The notes below the pieces were generated by a model. It was not told where the DNA came from and ran no database searches. It saw only the letters and a list, made by a program, of their open reading frames with translations. Below are positions 11,066 through 19,708 of a DNA stretch of 64,000 bases, piece after piece; the stretch's first letter is position 1, and every line of letters starts with the position of its first letter. The translations under genes were made by a program, and so were the position numbers. The stretch spans positions 1-64,000 of the forward strand of contig NZ_VXCA01000028.1 in NCBI RefSeq assembly GCF_011369485.1, given 5' to 3'. Source of the DNA: Pseudomonas atagonensis (lineage in GTDB: Bacteria; Pseudomonadota; Gammaproteobacteria; Pseudomonadales; Pseudomonadaceae).

Positions 11066-14000
11066 TTATCGATTGAATTGCAGTTGCTCGATCTCCGTCA
11101 GCTCGATCAACAACCGGGTTTCCTCGGTTTTAAACGTCACCTCCAGTGCCCCGACCTCCGCCAGATAGGCGTCGTTTATTGCCGGGTATCGATCCTCCAG
11201 TGCGTCTTGCACCGCCGATTGCTGTTGTTTCAGCGCCACAAATCGCTCGGCGTATTTGCGTTTGAGCTGATCCGCCCAGTATTTGCGTCCCACCAGGTCA
11301 TCCATGAAGTCTGCCGTCTGCTCTGCCTGGATGACTTCGGCATACGCCGCGTCCAGCGTCGGTTGCGATACGTTGCCGCTGTAGAGCATGTCTTTGGGCT
11401 GCGCCGGCAACTGCAGCCGCTCACCCAGACCGATTCGATACGCCAGGCGCACCTCGGCGGGATCCGGACGGCCGCCCTGCGCCTGGCGCTGCAAGACATC
11501 GCGGTTGGCGATTTTTTCGATTCGGCCCAGGCGAAACAGATTTCTCGCCAGTTTGAACAACACGCTGTCCTGCTGATTGGCCGGCGTCGTTTTAATCGTT
11601 TCGAACTCGAAAACCTTCACCTCGATGTCACTGAACAACAGGATCCGACCATCCCCGCAGGTTTGTGGCGACTGCGCCATCGCGAACACCGTGTCCCTGA
11701 GTTCCGCGTCGCTGTTGGCCACTCTCAGCACTTGATGCACACGGCGAATGAGATCACTGCGAGCAATGGTGAAGTCCTTGGTCCGCTCCATCTGCTGAAG
11801 CAGATTGAAGAAGGCCTCGCAGTGGGGAGTCTGTTCGAAATTGTCCCAGATCCGCGTCAGTTCGTCGGCGTCATTGGCGTCCGGATCAATCCAGCGTTCA
11901 CGGGCTTCAGCGCCCGTCACCTGATCGAGATCGATGGATTCGTCACTCATGCTCGAGGCATCACTGCCCAAATCACTGTCGCTGTCGTAGCTGTCCAGCG
12001 CATCATCGAGATCGGCAACGGGCCAGCCGAGAATATCCTCTCCGTCCTGAGCGTGATCGCGCAGCAGCAACAGGCTTTCACCCTCGAGGTGGTCGTTGTT
12101 GGCCAGGTTTGTACCGTTGCGCAGGGGGCGATACTGCTCGGTCAACAGCGCGGCGGGGATGCTTTCAATCATGTTGTCGCGCAGATCCAGCGACCGCAGC
12201 GATGGCAGATCGAACAGCCCCTCCGGCCAGGCCACCAGTCGGTTGTCGTGCAGGTCGAGAGATTCGAGTTTCGTCAGCGCACTGATGTCCACACGCTCCA
12301 GCCAGTTCTGTGAAAGATCCAGCGTTTCAAGCTGATTCAGTGCCGCCAACTGCCCCTGTAATCGCGGCGAAGCGCTCAGGCGGTTGCGACAGACCGACAG
12401 CCGTTTAAGGTTGCGCAACGTCGTCACTGACTCCGGCAAGTAGGTCAGCAAGTTATCGCGCAGTTCGAGGGAGTGAATACCCGCGAACGGTTGGATAAAG
12501 GCGTCGAGCCCAGACTCGTTGAGAAAAATCTTGTTCAGCTTCAATTCGCCGACATGGGCGAAATCCCCGGTCAGCGCCGGCAAGTTACCCAGCGGCGTAT
12601 CGAGCAGATCCAGCGTGTACCCACCACTGGCACCTTGAACCGGCAACGCGCCGCGCAGGTTCTCGCGCCAGCAGCGCAGAATCCGGTCAGCCGCCCGACG
12701 ACGCTCCATGCCAGACACCCACAGCGGCGTGGAAAGGTCGCGCAGTTGAAACGGCGGTGCGGATATCCAGTCGTTCAACGTTTGCGTGAGCGCCTGATAT
12801 TGCTCGTCCCACACAGCCATTTGCGCAAACAGCGCGCCTGCGCCCCGGCTTGCGCTTAATGCGTCAACTGCCCGAATCGCTTCGGCGAAGTCCAGTTCAG
12901 GGTCGAGCCGCTGCAGTCGCGCTTGCGCCGTCAATTGCGCCAGATCGTTGGCCGGCACTACCGGCAAAGGCAACAGCAACTCCGGATGCTGGCTGATCAG
13001 CGGCGGGAAGTATGCCGGCCCGCCGATCGTGATGCCATCGCGCAAATCCGCCCGCGAGATTCCCATCGGCGCCACCGAGTTGCTGCTCGCCAACAGGTTG
13101 TCCCGCGCCTCCTGACTCAAGCGGCAACCACTCATGTCGACCCAAAGCGAATCGTGCCAGCTCAGGGCGGCCTGCGGAATACTGGTGATCACGGTGTTGT
13201 TCAACTCCAGTTGCACCAGATCGGGCAACGCCAGTACGCCTCTTGGCCAGGCCTCAATGGCGGTATGACCCAGGCGTAGGGTTTTCAGTCCGAGCAGCAA
13301 AGAGACATCCAGCGATTGCACCCGGTTGTAGCGCAAATCCAGCAACTCCAGGGATGACAACCCGTTCAGGCGCGCTTGCATACTTGAATTGATCATCAGG
13401 TAATTGTGGTGCAGCGTCAGTTCGCACAGTTGCTTCAAGGTATCCAGTGACGACGGAATGTCCAACAGCTGATTGCGACTCAGATCCAGCGCTCGAACCT
13501 CGGTGAAATGCTGCAGAAACCGGTTGAAGCCATCGGCTGACGCCATCACTTCCGGCAGATTCAATCGGGTGACATGGTTGAAGCCGATGGTTGAAAGTGT
13601 CGGCAGCTCGGGCAAGTCTCCCAACGGCTCGCCCCAAAGATCGAGGGTCGAGGAGTCGAGCAACGCCATGGCGAGCCTCGGCGGAGCTGTCGATGGCCCG
13701 GGCTGCGGCGCCAGATCGGACGCGCGCTGTACCTCGCCGTAGCGCTGGCGCAAGCCGCCGCGCCAGCATCCGCGGATCTCGCGGGCTGCCGCCAAGCGCG
13801 CGCGTGGATTGACCTGGCGACCGTTGACCAAAGCACTTCGTTCTTGCCAAGCCGTCAGATGTTGCTGCAAGGCCTGAGCGTCCTCGCGCACGCCGTTGAT
13901 GTGATCCAGCAATGCACGCCCGCTCAGCCCCTCGGCCTTGAGTTTGCGCAGTGCGCTGGCGGAAAGCTCACCGCCTGAAGCCATCGCACCTTGCAGGGTG

Positions 14001-17000
14001 TCCTGAGCGTAGCGGTCAAGCATGTGTTCGGCGTCGAGCAGATGCGCAGGATGCGTCTGCACATATTCATAAGCCTTGATGAACTGGTCTTGCTCAAGCT
14101 TCGACCAACTGACTTTGAGTCCCGGCCATAAAGAATCGTGTCCGGTATACAGTTCGGCCGGAAGTGTATTGATGTTCGAATGACTGAGATCCAGCCAGCG
14201 CAGTTGTGCCAGTTCAAACACACCTTTGGGCCAGACATCCGTGGTGCCGGACAGTGCCAGCCAACGCAACGCCGGCAATCGGCTGACATCCAGTCGAGTC
14301 GCGAAACCGCGCAATTGCAGACGCTGCAGTTGCGGCATCACATCGACCACGCTCTGGGCGGTTTCACTGAACTCAACCCCCAGTCTGCCCATCAGGTGCA
14401 GTTCGTTGATGGTCGTCAGGCCTTTGAGGGCTTCGACCAATCGGTCACGCGGCACACCCTCCCAGGCACTCAATTGCAGCGAGCAGACCTTGGGAAACTG
14501 CCGCACGAAAGCAGCGCGCGTTTGACTCAAGACGCCGGTGACACTCAGTTCCAGCGAACGCACGTGAGGGAAATGCGCGTTCAGCTCTGGCAGATCGCCG
14601 GCGCTGCTCAAGTCCAGATGAGCACTGGCTGGTGCATCGACCGGCCCCCCGGTTCGCCAAGCTTCGCGAATCGCTTGCGCAACGGGCTCACGCTCAATCC
14701 GCAAGCCGCCATGACCCGACCATTGATCGAGTTGCATCGACAGCGCTTCATACTCGCGCAGCCGCACATTGAGCAAATGGTAGATCTGCGCTTCGGTGCG
14801 CCCGTCCAGCAACAACTGATTGACCATCCCCTCCGCGATTTCGTCGGACAAATCCGGATAAACCGCCGTCACGCGCGCGATCAATTGCTGATTAGCGATC
14901 GCTCCGCCGGCGCGACCGCTCAAGGCGTAACCGATCTGGCCGCTGGCCAACTTCTTCGGAGCGCGGAAATGTCGTTTCGCCTCAGGTATCAGCACTTCGA
15001 ACATTGACTGGCGGTGACCTGTTGCGAAGGCTGCCAGTTTTTCCTGCAACTGATTGGCGTGTTCGACATCTGGCACGCCTAAACTCAGGCGCGCTTCCTC
15101 AGGCAGCGCATGCATGATCGAGGCGTAAAAATTGTCACCTGCGCGCGACACGTCGTTCAGCGAATGGCCTGCGCTGTCGAAGGCCAGGAATTGATCGGCT
15201 TGAACATGCCCAGCGCTTTCAGTCACCAGGTACCTGACCTCCCCGGCCGATTCGGGGCCAATGCTGGCGAGTAACTTGCCTGCCGTATCGTGACGGCGGA
15301 TTTCAAGGCGTAACGTTCGCGGCCAACCGGGAAGCTCTTGCAGCGCACGCAACGCCAGACGCCGGCTGTCGAGCGAAGCCACGCTCTGCAGGCGCATCCC
15401 GGCCAGCGCATTGTTCAGCCTTGCCAGCCTTGCCCGTGCACGGCCCTTGAGTAGAAAACTGACCGGCAGTTTTCCCTTCTGGCTGATACTCAGACGCTCT
15501 TCGGCACTGGCGTTGCTCAGCACGTCACGCAGCGCTTCATTCGACAAGCTCGGGAAGATACGCTGCAACTCGCTGGCTTCAGCGGTTGGCGCCGTCGCCA
15601 CATCGATCTCGACTGCGACAAGTTGCCGGTCAAGCCGATATTGCCGCAGCACATCAGTCAACGCCGAAGGCATGGGCTGACGGTCGATGTGCAGTTTGCG
15701 CAAGGCGATGTCGTCGATACCGCTGATGTCGGCGATCTGCGCCAGCTCGGTCACATTCAGTCCCTCGGTCACATGACCCAGACGCCGCATCAACGTCGCT
15801 CGGTTCCAGCTCGCTACGGGCTCGAAGCTATGGCGCCAGGCGCCCTGGCCGTTGTGTTCCAGCACCGGGTGATAGGCGTTCGAATCACTCGGATGTTTGA
15901 GCCGCCATTTCTTGGCCGCGGCATCGAAGGTCTTTTCGTACAACTGATCTTCGATGCAGATAAAGGTTTTGCCTTCGAAGAAATACTGCCCGAGCGCATT
16001 GGGCTTCAGACCCGCCGGCAGAATGGTTGTGCTTTGGTAAGGCGACAGCCCCGGTCGCCACAACTGCTCATCACCAAACGGCAACTTGACCTTGACCATG
16101 CCGTCGACGAGGGGCATGGAAAACGTCTTCGGAACCTTGCTGGCCACTGCACCCAGCGCCGTCATGACGGCGACGTTTGTTGCCACCGAACTCAAGTAAT
16201 TCCAGGCCAGATCAGTGTCGCCGACGCTCCAGGCGCTGACGCCGTGATAAACGTCCGTGCTCAACTGAACGGCCATCACCGCCATCATGACCTCGCCCAG
16301 GCCCGGCACAAAAAAAGCCGCAACGTTGAGGATATTCAGGCCCCATTCGGCATAGTGGGTCAGCCGTTCATACCAGGCGTCATGATCGACCGTGGCGGTC
16401 GGAACCGCCAATTGCGCGGAGGTTTCCTTGAGGCGCTGTTGATGCCGTTTGTACAGTTCGTTGAACAGATCGCCGTCGAAGAACGTTTCACTGAGATTCA
16501 GCTCGGGCTCGTCGCGATAAACCTGCTCATAAATCCCGTCGTAATGGCCGAACAACGTTTTCTCGCGATGCGGTGCATCCGGGTTCCATTCGAGGGTCTG
16601 CAGGGCGGGTTCAATCTTGCCGAGAAACTTTCCGGCATCGCCGTGGGGAATCAATCGCAGGAACGAACGCTGGTAGTGGCGGCTGCGCAGACGCAATGCC
16701 AGGTCTTTTTCGAAGTCCCTGAGCGATGGGTATTCCTTGATCGGCGCGACGGAATCACCCGGCATGCAGACGATAATCCGCGAGTCTTTGTAAGTCAGGA
16801 TGTCGAAGAGATTGACGCCGGGATTGGTCCAACCGAAATCGACTTTCTTGTTCCTGCGGCGACGGGCGCCGATGACAAACATCTCGCTGGCAGGTGACCC
16901 GAGCACGTGCAATTGACTGAACGTGACAGGTTCGCCATCGAGTGTCGGCGACTTTTCGCCATTCAAAATACCAAGCAACGCCAGATGCGCAGTGGGTGAG

Positions 17001-17743
17001 AGTAGAGACTTCAGGCGTGCAACGTGCGCCTGCACACGCAGGCTGTCTTTCCACGCAGCGATGGTTTGGGTTTTTACGGTGGTGGCTCTATCCGCTGCGT
17101 CGAAAATTGTCGCCAGATGCTCCTGATAACGCTTGCCGATATCCAGCTCTCGGCACAACGCAGCGAAGTCAGCGGGTTTGATCGGCAGTTTTTTGATCCT
17201 GTACCACGTTGATCGGCCACTCTTCGGGTAGTAGCAGCCATAGAGTTCGTGACTCTCCCGGATCAACGGTGCCGGTTCGCCCTGCTCGGCAATCAACTCG
17301 GCCTCATCGAATGTTTGACCGTCCTCGAAGTTGCGCAATGCCAATTGCAGGAGTGTCTGATCGGTAATCAGGGTGTCCCCCAACAGCAACGTGTACCACC
17401 AGGTTTTCGTCGTATCGACCTTTAAGCCGAACTTTTTCTCCAAGGCTTCCTCGAGCAACGGCTGCGCAAACTCGGTCACGCCCTTAAGCCCTTTCAACGT
17501 CGTGGCCAGCGCAGTGTTTGAGGTGCGGCTGCGCGCCTGACTGTCGCGAATGATTTGGCGCTGGAAGCGGTTGAGTTCGGCGAACCAGTCAGGCATTGCG
17601 TCTTCGGCCAGCCCCCCGGGCGTCCGCGCGCACCCCAATTGCTGAAGATTGGCGGGAGTGAGATGGCGTATCCGCTGACGGATTTTTTTCTTGATGAAAT
17701 GATGGTGCAGCCCCTTATCACGGGCCGCTACGGTTTCGCTCAT
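11066..17743 (-). CDS. Giant LRR protein with NEL-type E3 ubiquitin ligase domain
   Basis: A 2225-residue protein without a signal peptide. The N-terminal half resembles the dermonecrotic-toxin-like (DUF6543-type) region: a KRYQEHL motif near 200 and a hydrophobic FFVPGLGE segment near 475. Three linker-plus-LRR modules follow, each opening with a helical stretch and an [IL]R-x-x-W-R motif (near 1028, 1324 and 1688). A Ser/Asp-rich linker lies near 1915-1945. The C-terminal NEL domain (about 1950-2225) keeps the catalytic CxD motif as Cys2029-Gly-Asp2031. NEL domains of IpaH, SspH and SlrP transfer ubiquitin to host proteins, so a eukaryote-directed effector is likely. No secretion genes are adjacent. 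An AGGTAA site precedes the ATG. Confidence 0.88.
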   Translation of the reverse strand: MSETVAARDKGLHHHFIKKKIRQRIRHLTPANLQQLGCARTPGGLAEDAMPDWFAELNRFQRQIIRDSQARSRTSNTALATTLKGLKGVTEFAQPLLEEALEKKFGLKVDTTKTWWYTLLLGDTLITDQTLLQLALRNFEDGQTFDEAELIAEQGEPAPLIRESHELYGCYYPKSGRSTWYRIKKLPIKPADFAALCRELDIGKRYQEHLATIFDAADRATTVKTQTIAAWKDSLRVQAHVARLKSLLSPTAHLALLGILNGEKSPTLDGEPVTFSQLHVLGSPASEMFVIGARRRRNKKVDFGWTNPGVNLFDILTYKDSRIIVCMPGDSVAPIKEYPSLRDFEKDLALRLRSRHYQRSFLRLIPHGDAGKFLGKIEPALQTLEWNPDAPHREKTLFGHYDGIYEQVYRDEPELNLSETFFDGDLFNELYKRHQQRLKETSAQLAVPTATVDHDAWYERLTHYAEWGLNILNVAAFFVPGLGEVMMAVMAVQLSTDVYHGVSAWSVGDTDLAWNYLSSVATNVAVMTALGAVASKVPKTFSMPLVDGMVKVKLPFGDEQLWRPGLSPYQSTTILPAGLKPNALGQYFFEGKTFICIEDQLYEKTFDAAAKKWRLKHPSDSNAYHPVLEHNGQGAWRHSFEPVASWNRATLMRRLGHVTEGLNVTELAQIADISGIDDIALRKLHIDRQPMPSALTDVLRQYRLDRQLVAVEIDVATAPTAEASELQRIFPSLSNEALRDVLSNASAEERLSISQKGKLPVSFLLKGRARARLARLNNALAGMRLQSVASLDSRRLALRALQELPGWPRTLRLEIRRHDTAGKLLASIGPESAGEVRYLVTESAGHVQADQFLAFDSAGHSLNDVSRAGDNFYASIMHALPEEARLSLGVPDVEHANQLQEKLAAFATGHRQSMFEVLIPEAKRHFRAPKKLASGQIGYALSGRAGGAIANQQLIARVTAVYPDLSDEIAEGMVNQLLLDGRTEAQIYHLLNVRLREYEALSMQLDQWSGHGGLRIEREPVAQAIREAWRTGGPVDAPASAHLDLSSAGDLPELNAHFPHVRSLELSVTGVLSQTRAAFVRQFPKVCSLQLSAWEGVPRDRLVEALKGLTTINELHLMGRLGVEFSETAQSVVDVMPQLQRLQLRGFATRLDVSRLPALRWLALSGTTDVWPKGVFELAQLRWLDLSHSNINTLPAELYTGHDSLWPGLKVSWSKLEQDQFIKAYEYVQTHPAHLLDAEHMLDRYAQDTLQGAMASGGELSASALRKLKAEGLSGRALLDHINGVREDAQALQQHLTAWQERSALVNGRQVNPRARLAAAREIRGCWRGGLRQRYGEVQRASDLAPQPGPSTAPPRLAMALLDSSTLDLWGEPLGDLPELPTLSTIGFNHVTRLNLPEVMASADGFNRFLQHFTEVRALDLSRNQLLDIPSSLDTLKQLCELTLHHNYLMINSSMQARLNGLSSLELLDLRYNRVQSLDVSLLLGLKTLRLGHTAIEAWPRGVLALPDLVQLELNNTVITSIPQAALSWHDSLWVDMSGCRLSQEARDNLLASSNSVAPMGISRADLRDGITIGGPAYFPPLISQHPELLLPLPVVPANDLAQLTAQARLQRLDPELDFAEAIRAVDALSASRGAGALFAQMAVWDEQYQALTQTLNDWISAPPFQLRDLSTPLWVSGMERRRAADRILRCWRENLRGALPVQGASGGYTLDLLDTPLGNLPALTGDFAHVGELKLNKIFLNESGLDAFIQPFAGIHSLELRDNLLTYLPESVTTLRNLKRLSVCRNRLSASPRLQGQLAALNQLETLDLSQNWLERVDISALTKLESLDLHDNRLVAWPEGLFDLPSLRSLDLRDNMIESIPAALLTEQYRPLRNGTNLANNDHLEGESLLLLRDHAQDGEDILGWPVADLDDALDSYDSDSDLGSDASSMSDESIDLDQVTGAEARERWIDPDANDADELTRIWDNFEQTPHCEAFFNLLQQMERTKDFTIARSDLIRRVHQVLRVANSDAELRDTVFAMAQSPQTCGDGRILLFSDIEVKVFEFETIKTTPANQQDSVLFKLARNLFRLGRIEKIANRDVLQRQAQGGRPDPAEVRLAYRIGLGERLQLPAQPKDMLYSGNVSQPTLDAAYAEVIQAEQTADFMDDLVGRKYWADQLKRKYAERFVALKQQQSAVQDALEDRYPAINDAYLAEVGALEVTFKTEETRLLIELTEIEQLQFNR

Positions 17744-17885
17744 GGGGCGTTACCTGACGCTGTGGAATGAAGCGTCAGTCAAACATCGGCCCGACCACGG
17801 CGGGTGGTACATATATATACAACGACGGCTACGACGCTTTTTATTTGTCTATGCTTACGGTTCACACAGTCATGACGGGGGATTT

Positions 17886-18104
17886 ATGGACGATCCAGTC
17901 GACAACAAGCCACCGACCCTGTGGCAGATGCTGCACAGCGTGATGGCGGCGGCGTTCGGGGTGCAGAGCGGCAAAAATCGGGCAAGGGACTTCACCCATG
18001 GCAAGCCCGGTCATTTCGTGATTCTGGGGATTTTGTTTACCGCGGTGTTCGCCCTGACGTTGTTTGCCATCGTCAAACTGGTGCTGCATTTCGCGGGTGT
18101 CTGA
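17886..18104 (+). CDS. DUF2970 domain small membrane protein
   Basis: A 72-residue protein (MDDPVDNKPP start) with a soluble N-terminal part containing LWQMLHSVMAAAFGVQ and a single C-terminal membrane segment (about residues 45-70). It matches the DUF2970 family of proteobacterial inner-membrane proteins, whose function is unknown. The ATG at 17886 has a GGGGGA ribosome binding site 5-6 bases upstream; the longer in-frame extension overlaps the divergent NEL gene and is rejected. It converges on the binding-protein gene with only 6 bases between stops. The AT-rich stretch at 17805-17850 probably holds its promoter. Confidence 0.85.
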   Translation: MDDPVDNKPPTLWQMLHSVMAAAFGVQSGKNRARDFTHGKPGHFVILGILFTAVFALTLFAIVKLVLHFAGV

Positions 18105-18110
18105 CGACGT

Positions 18111-19184
18111 TCAGCGCATCAGGGTCTGCAGATTGAACGGATAGCGGTACGACGCCGGGCGCCCCTTGGCCGAGAGCTTGCGAAAATTCACGCCGTAATT
18201 CGGTGTGTCGCCCATCGCCAGCATCTGACGGGCGTGAGCCTTGTCGATCAGTTGCAATAAAGGCACCTGACGATCACGGCCGCCGTACTGTTTCAGGTCG
18301 ACACCCAGACTGTCGTCATGTAATTCGACCAACGCCCAACCGCCCAGAGTGAAGTGACCACCGACCAAGGCACTCAGTCGCCCGTCGACCACGGCCTGCA
18401 ACGCGGCGGCAGAAGTGTTGACGGCGCTGAACAAAGTATCCTTGCCCGGGACTTTCCCGGCTTCGGAAAACGCCCGCATTGCACCGAAGGCCATCTCATC
18501 ATTGGCCGCCCACACCAGCGAAACGCCCGGATACCGTCCGATCAATTGCCGCGCTTGTTCGTAGGCACGCTCCTGCGTCCAGCCACTGTAAACCAGTTGG
18601 CGCAAGCGCACCTGAGGATGTTCAGCCAGGGCGCGCTGCATGCCTTTCTCGCGCAATTGCGCTGACGGGGTAATCTTCAGTCCGGAGAACGCAAGCGCTT
18701 CGATAGTCTCTCCGACAGGCACAGGCCGGTGCTGGCGGATCAACTCTTTCATCATCAGATAGCCGCCCTCCTCGTCATTGGGCACCAGACTGCCAATGCG
18801 GTCGGCGCGCTCACCCAGCAGCGCCTGCTGATTGGGCGTCAGTGCAGCGTTGACGATGAACAGCTTGACCCCGCTGTTCTGGGCCAGGCGCAGGATCTGC
18901 GGGGCGACGTACTGTTCGTTGACGAACATCAGGTAGTCAGGGCGATTGGGCCCCTGCAACGCCAGACGAGCCTGTGCCAGGGTCAATTCAGGTTGGCGTT
19001 GGGAGTAGAGAATCTGCAGATCGATGCCCAAGTCATGGGCCGCCGCCTGCATGAATTGCGAATAACTGATCCAGAACGCTTCCTGCGTCGAACCCGGATT
19101 GAGAAACAGCACCGACTCCGCCCGTGCGACGGTGGCAAACACCGCGCCGAACAGCAGCAGACTGAGGTGGAAAATCTTCAACAT
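18111..19184 (-). CDS. Periplasmic sugar-type substrate-binding protein
   Basis: A 357-residue protein with a clear signal peptide (MLKIFHLSLLLFG, cleavage after VARA) and a LacI/ribose-binding-protein-like fold: an early FLNPGSTQEAFW strand-loop, IVNAALTPNQ, GSLVPNDEEGGYL, LVWAANDEMAFGA and GHFTLGGWALV. Such proteins deliver sugars or related ligands to ABC importers or signal to periplasmic sensor domains. No permease, ATPase or kinase gene is adjacent, so the ligand and partner are unknown. The NDEMAFGA segment is the usual hinge region of this family. Confidence 0.85.
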   Translation of the reverse strand: MLKIFHLSLLLFGAVFATVARAESVLFLNPGSTQEAFWISYSQFMQAAAHDLGIDLQILYSQRQPELTLAQARLALQGPNRPDYLMFVNEQYVAPQILRLAQNSGVKLFIVNAALTPNQQALLGERADRIGSLVPNDEEGGYLMMKELIRQHRPVPVGETIEALAFSGLKITPSAQLREKGMQRALAEHPQVRLRQLVYSGWTQERAYEQARQLIGRYPGVSLVWAANDEMAFGAMRAFSEAGKVPGKDTLFSAVNTSAAALQAVVDGRLSALVGGHFTLGGWALVELHDDSLGVDLKQYGGRDRQVPLLQLIDKAHARQMLAMGDTPNYGVNFRKLSAKGRPASYRYPFNLQTLMR

Positions 19185-19301
19185 GGAACATCCGGGCCCA
19201 GGGAAAAATGGCCGCGCATTATAGCCACCGTTCAGTCGGCTAATAACGCCTGATCCCGCTTTTGTCCGACAATCGTCGCAAGCGAAGCCCGGATGGGTCG
19301 T

Positions 19302-19415
19302 TTACTGATGACTGACCCAGAATACCGCCGTCCCTACTACCAGAATGATCAGGAACAAAATGGCCCACGCATCGACGCTGCTGTCGCTTTTTCTTGCCTT
19401 GGTCGGATTGCTCAT
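19302..19415 (-). CDS. 37-residue single-pass membrane protein
   Basis: A short frame: ATG, a charged N-terminus (MSNPTKARKSDSSVDAW), a hydrophobic helix AILFLIILVVGTAVFWV, then SHQ and a TAA stop. An AGAGG ribosome binding site stands 8 bases before the ATG. The strict pattern of polar head, one membrane helix and short tail, plus a good ribosome site, supports a real gene that length cut-offs would miss. I recall near-identical peptides upstream of cysI in other Pseudomonas, but cannot confirm that here. Function unknown. Confidence 0.75.
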   Translation of the reverse strand: MSNPTKARKSDSSVDAWAILFLIILVVGTAVFWVSHQ

Positions 19416-19543
19416 TGCATCGCCTCTTGTCGGTTTTATCGGTGATTGCAGAAAGACTCGATCACAGTTAAGACGATGATTGTCCGCACGACAAATGTGG
19501 AATAGTTAACAACCATTCTCGTTAGGCGATTTGGTTCTTTACA

Positions 19544-19549
19544 TATACT
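19544..19549 (+). promoter_or_regulatory. Possible -10 box of cysI
   Basis: TATACT within an AT-rich segment (19490-19560) upstream of cysI. No good -35 hexamer is present at proper spacing, which fits an activator-dependent promoter; CysB is the usual activator of sulfur assimilation genes, but its site is too degenerate to call by eye. Confidence 0.4.
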
Positions 19550-19659
19550 CAAACATCACTTTTGCGCATAACTGCAAACGGGTATATTGCCCCGGCTCCG
19601 TTAGGGAGTGCGCGGCCGTGCGCGCAGAATTGCAGAGGCACAATCGGACTCCAGCAAGC

Positions 19660-19676
19660 GAAAACGCAGCGTTTTC
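19660..19676 (+). promoter_or_regulatory. Perfect short inverted repeat in the cysI leader
   Basis: GAAAACGC-A-GCGTTTTC, a perfect 8-base inverted repeat, stands 32 bases before the cysI ATG. No U-run follows, so it is not a terminator. It could be a leader hairpin or a protein-binding palindrome. Confidence 0.5.
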
Positions 19677-19708
19677 CGAGTAGCCCAAAGCCTGAGAACA
19701 GGACTTAT

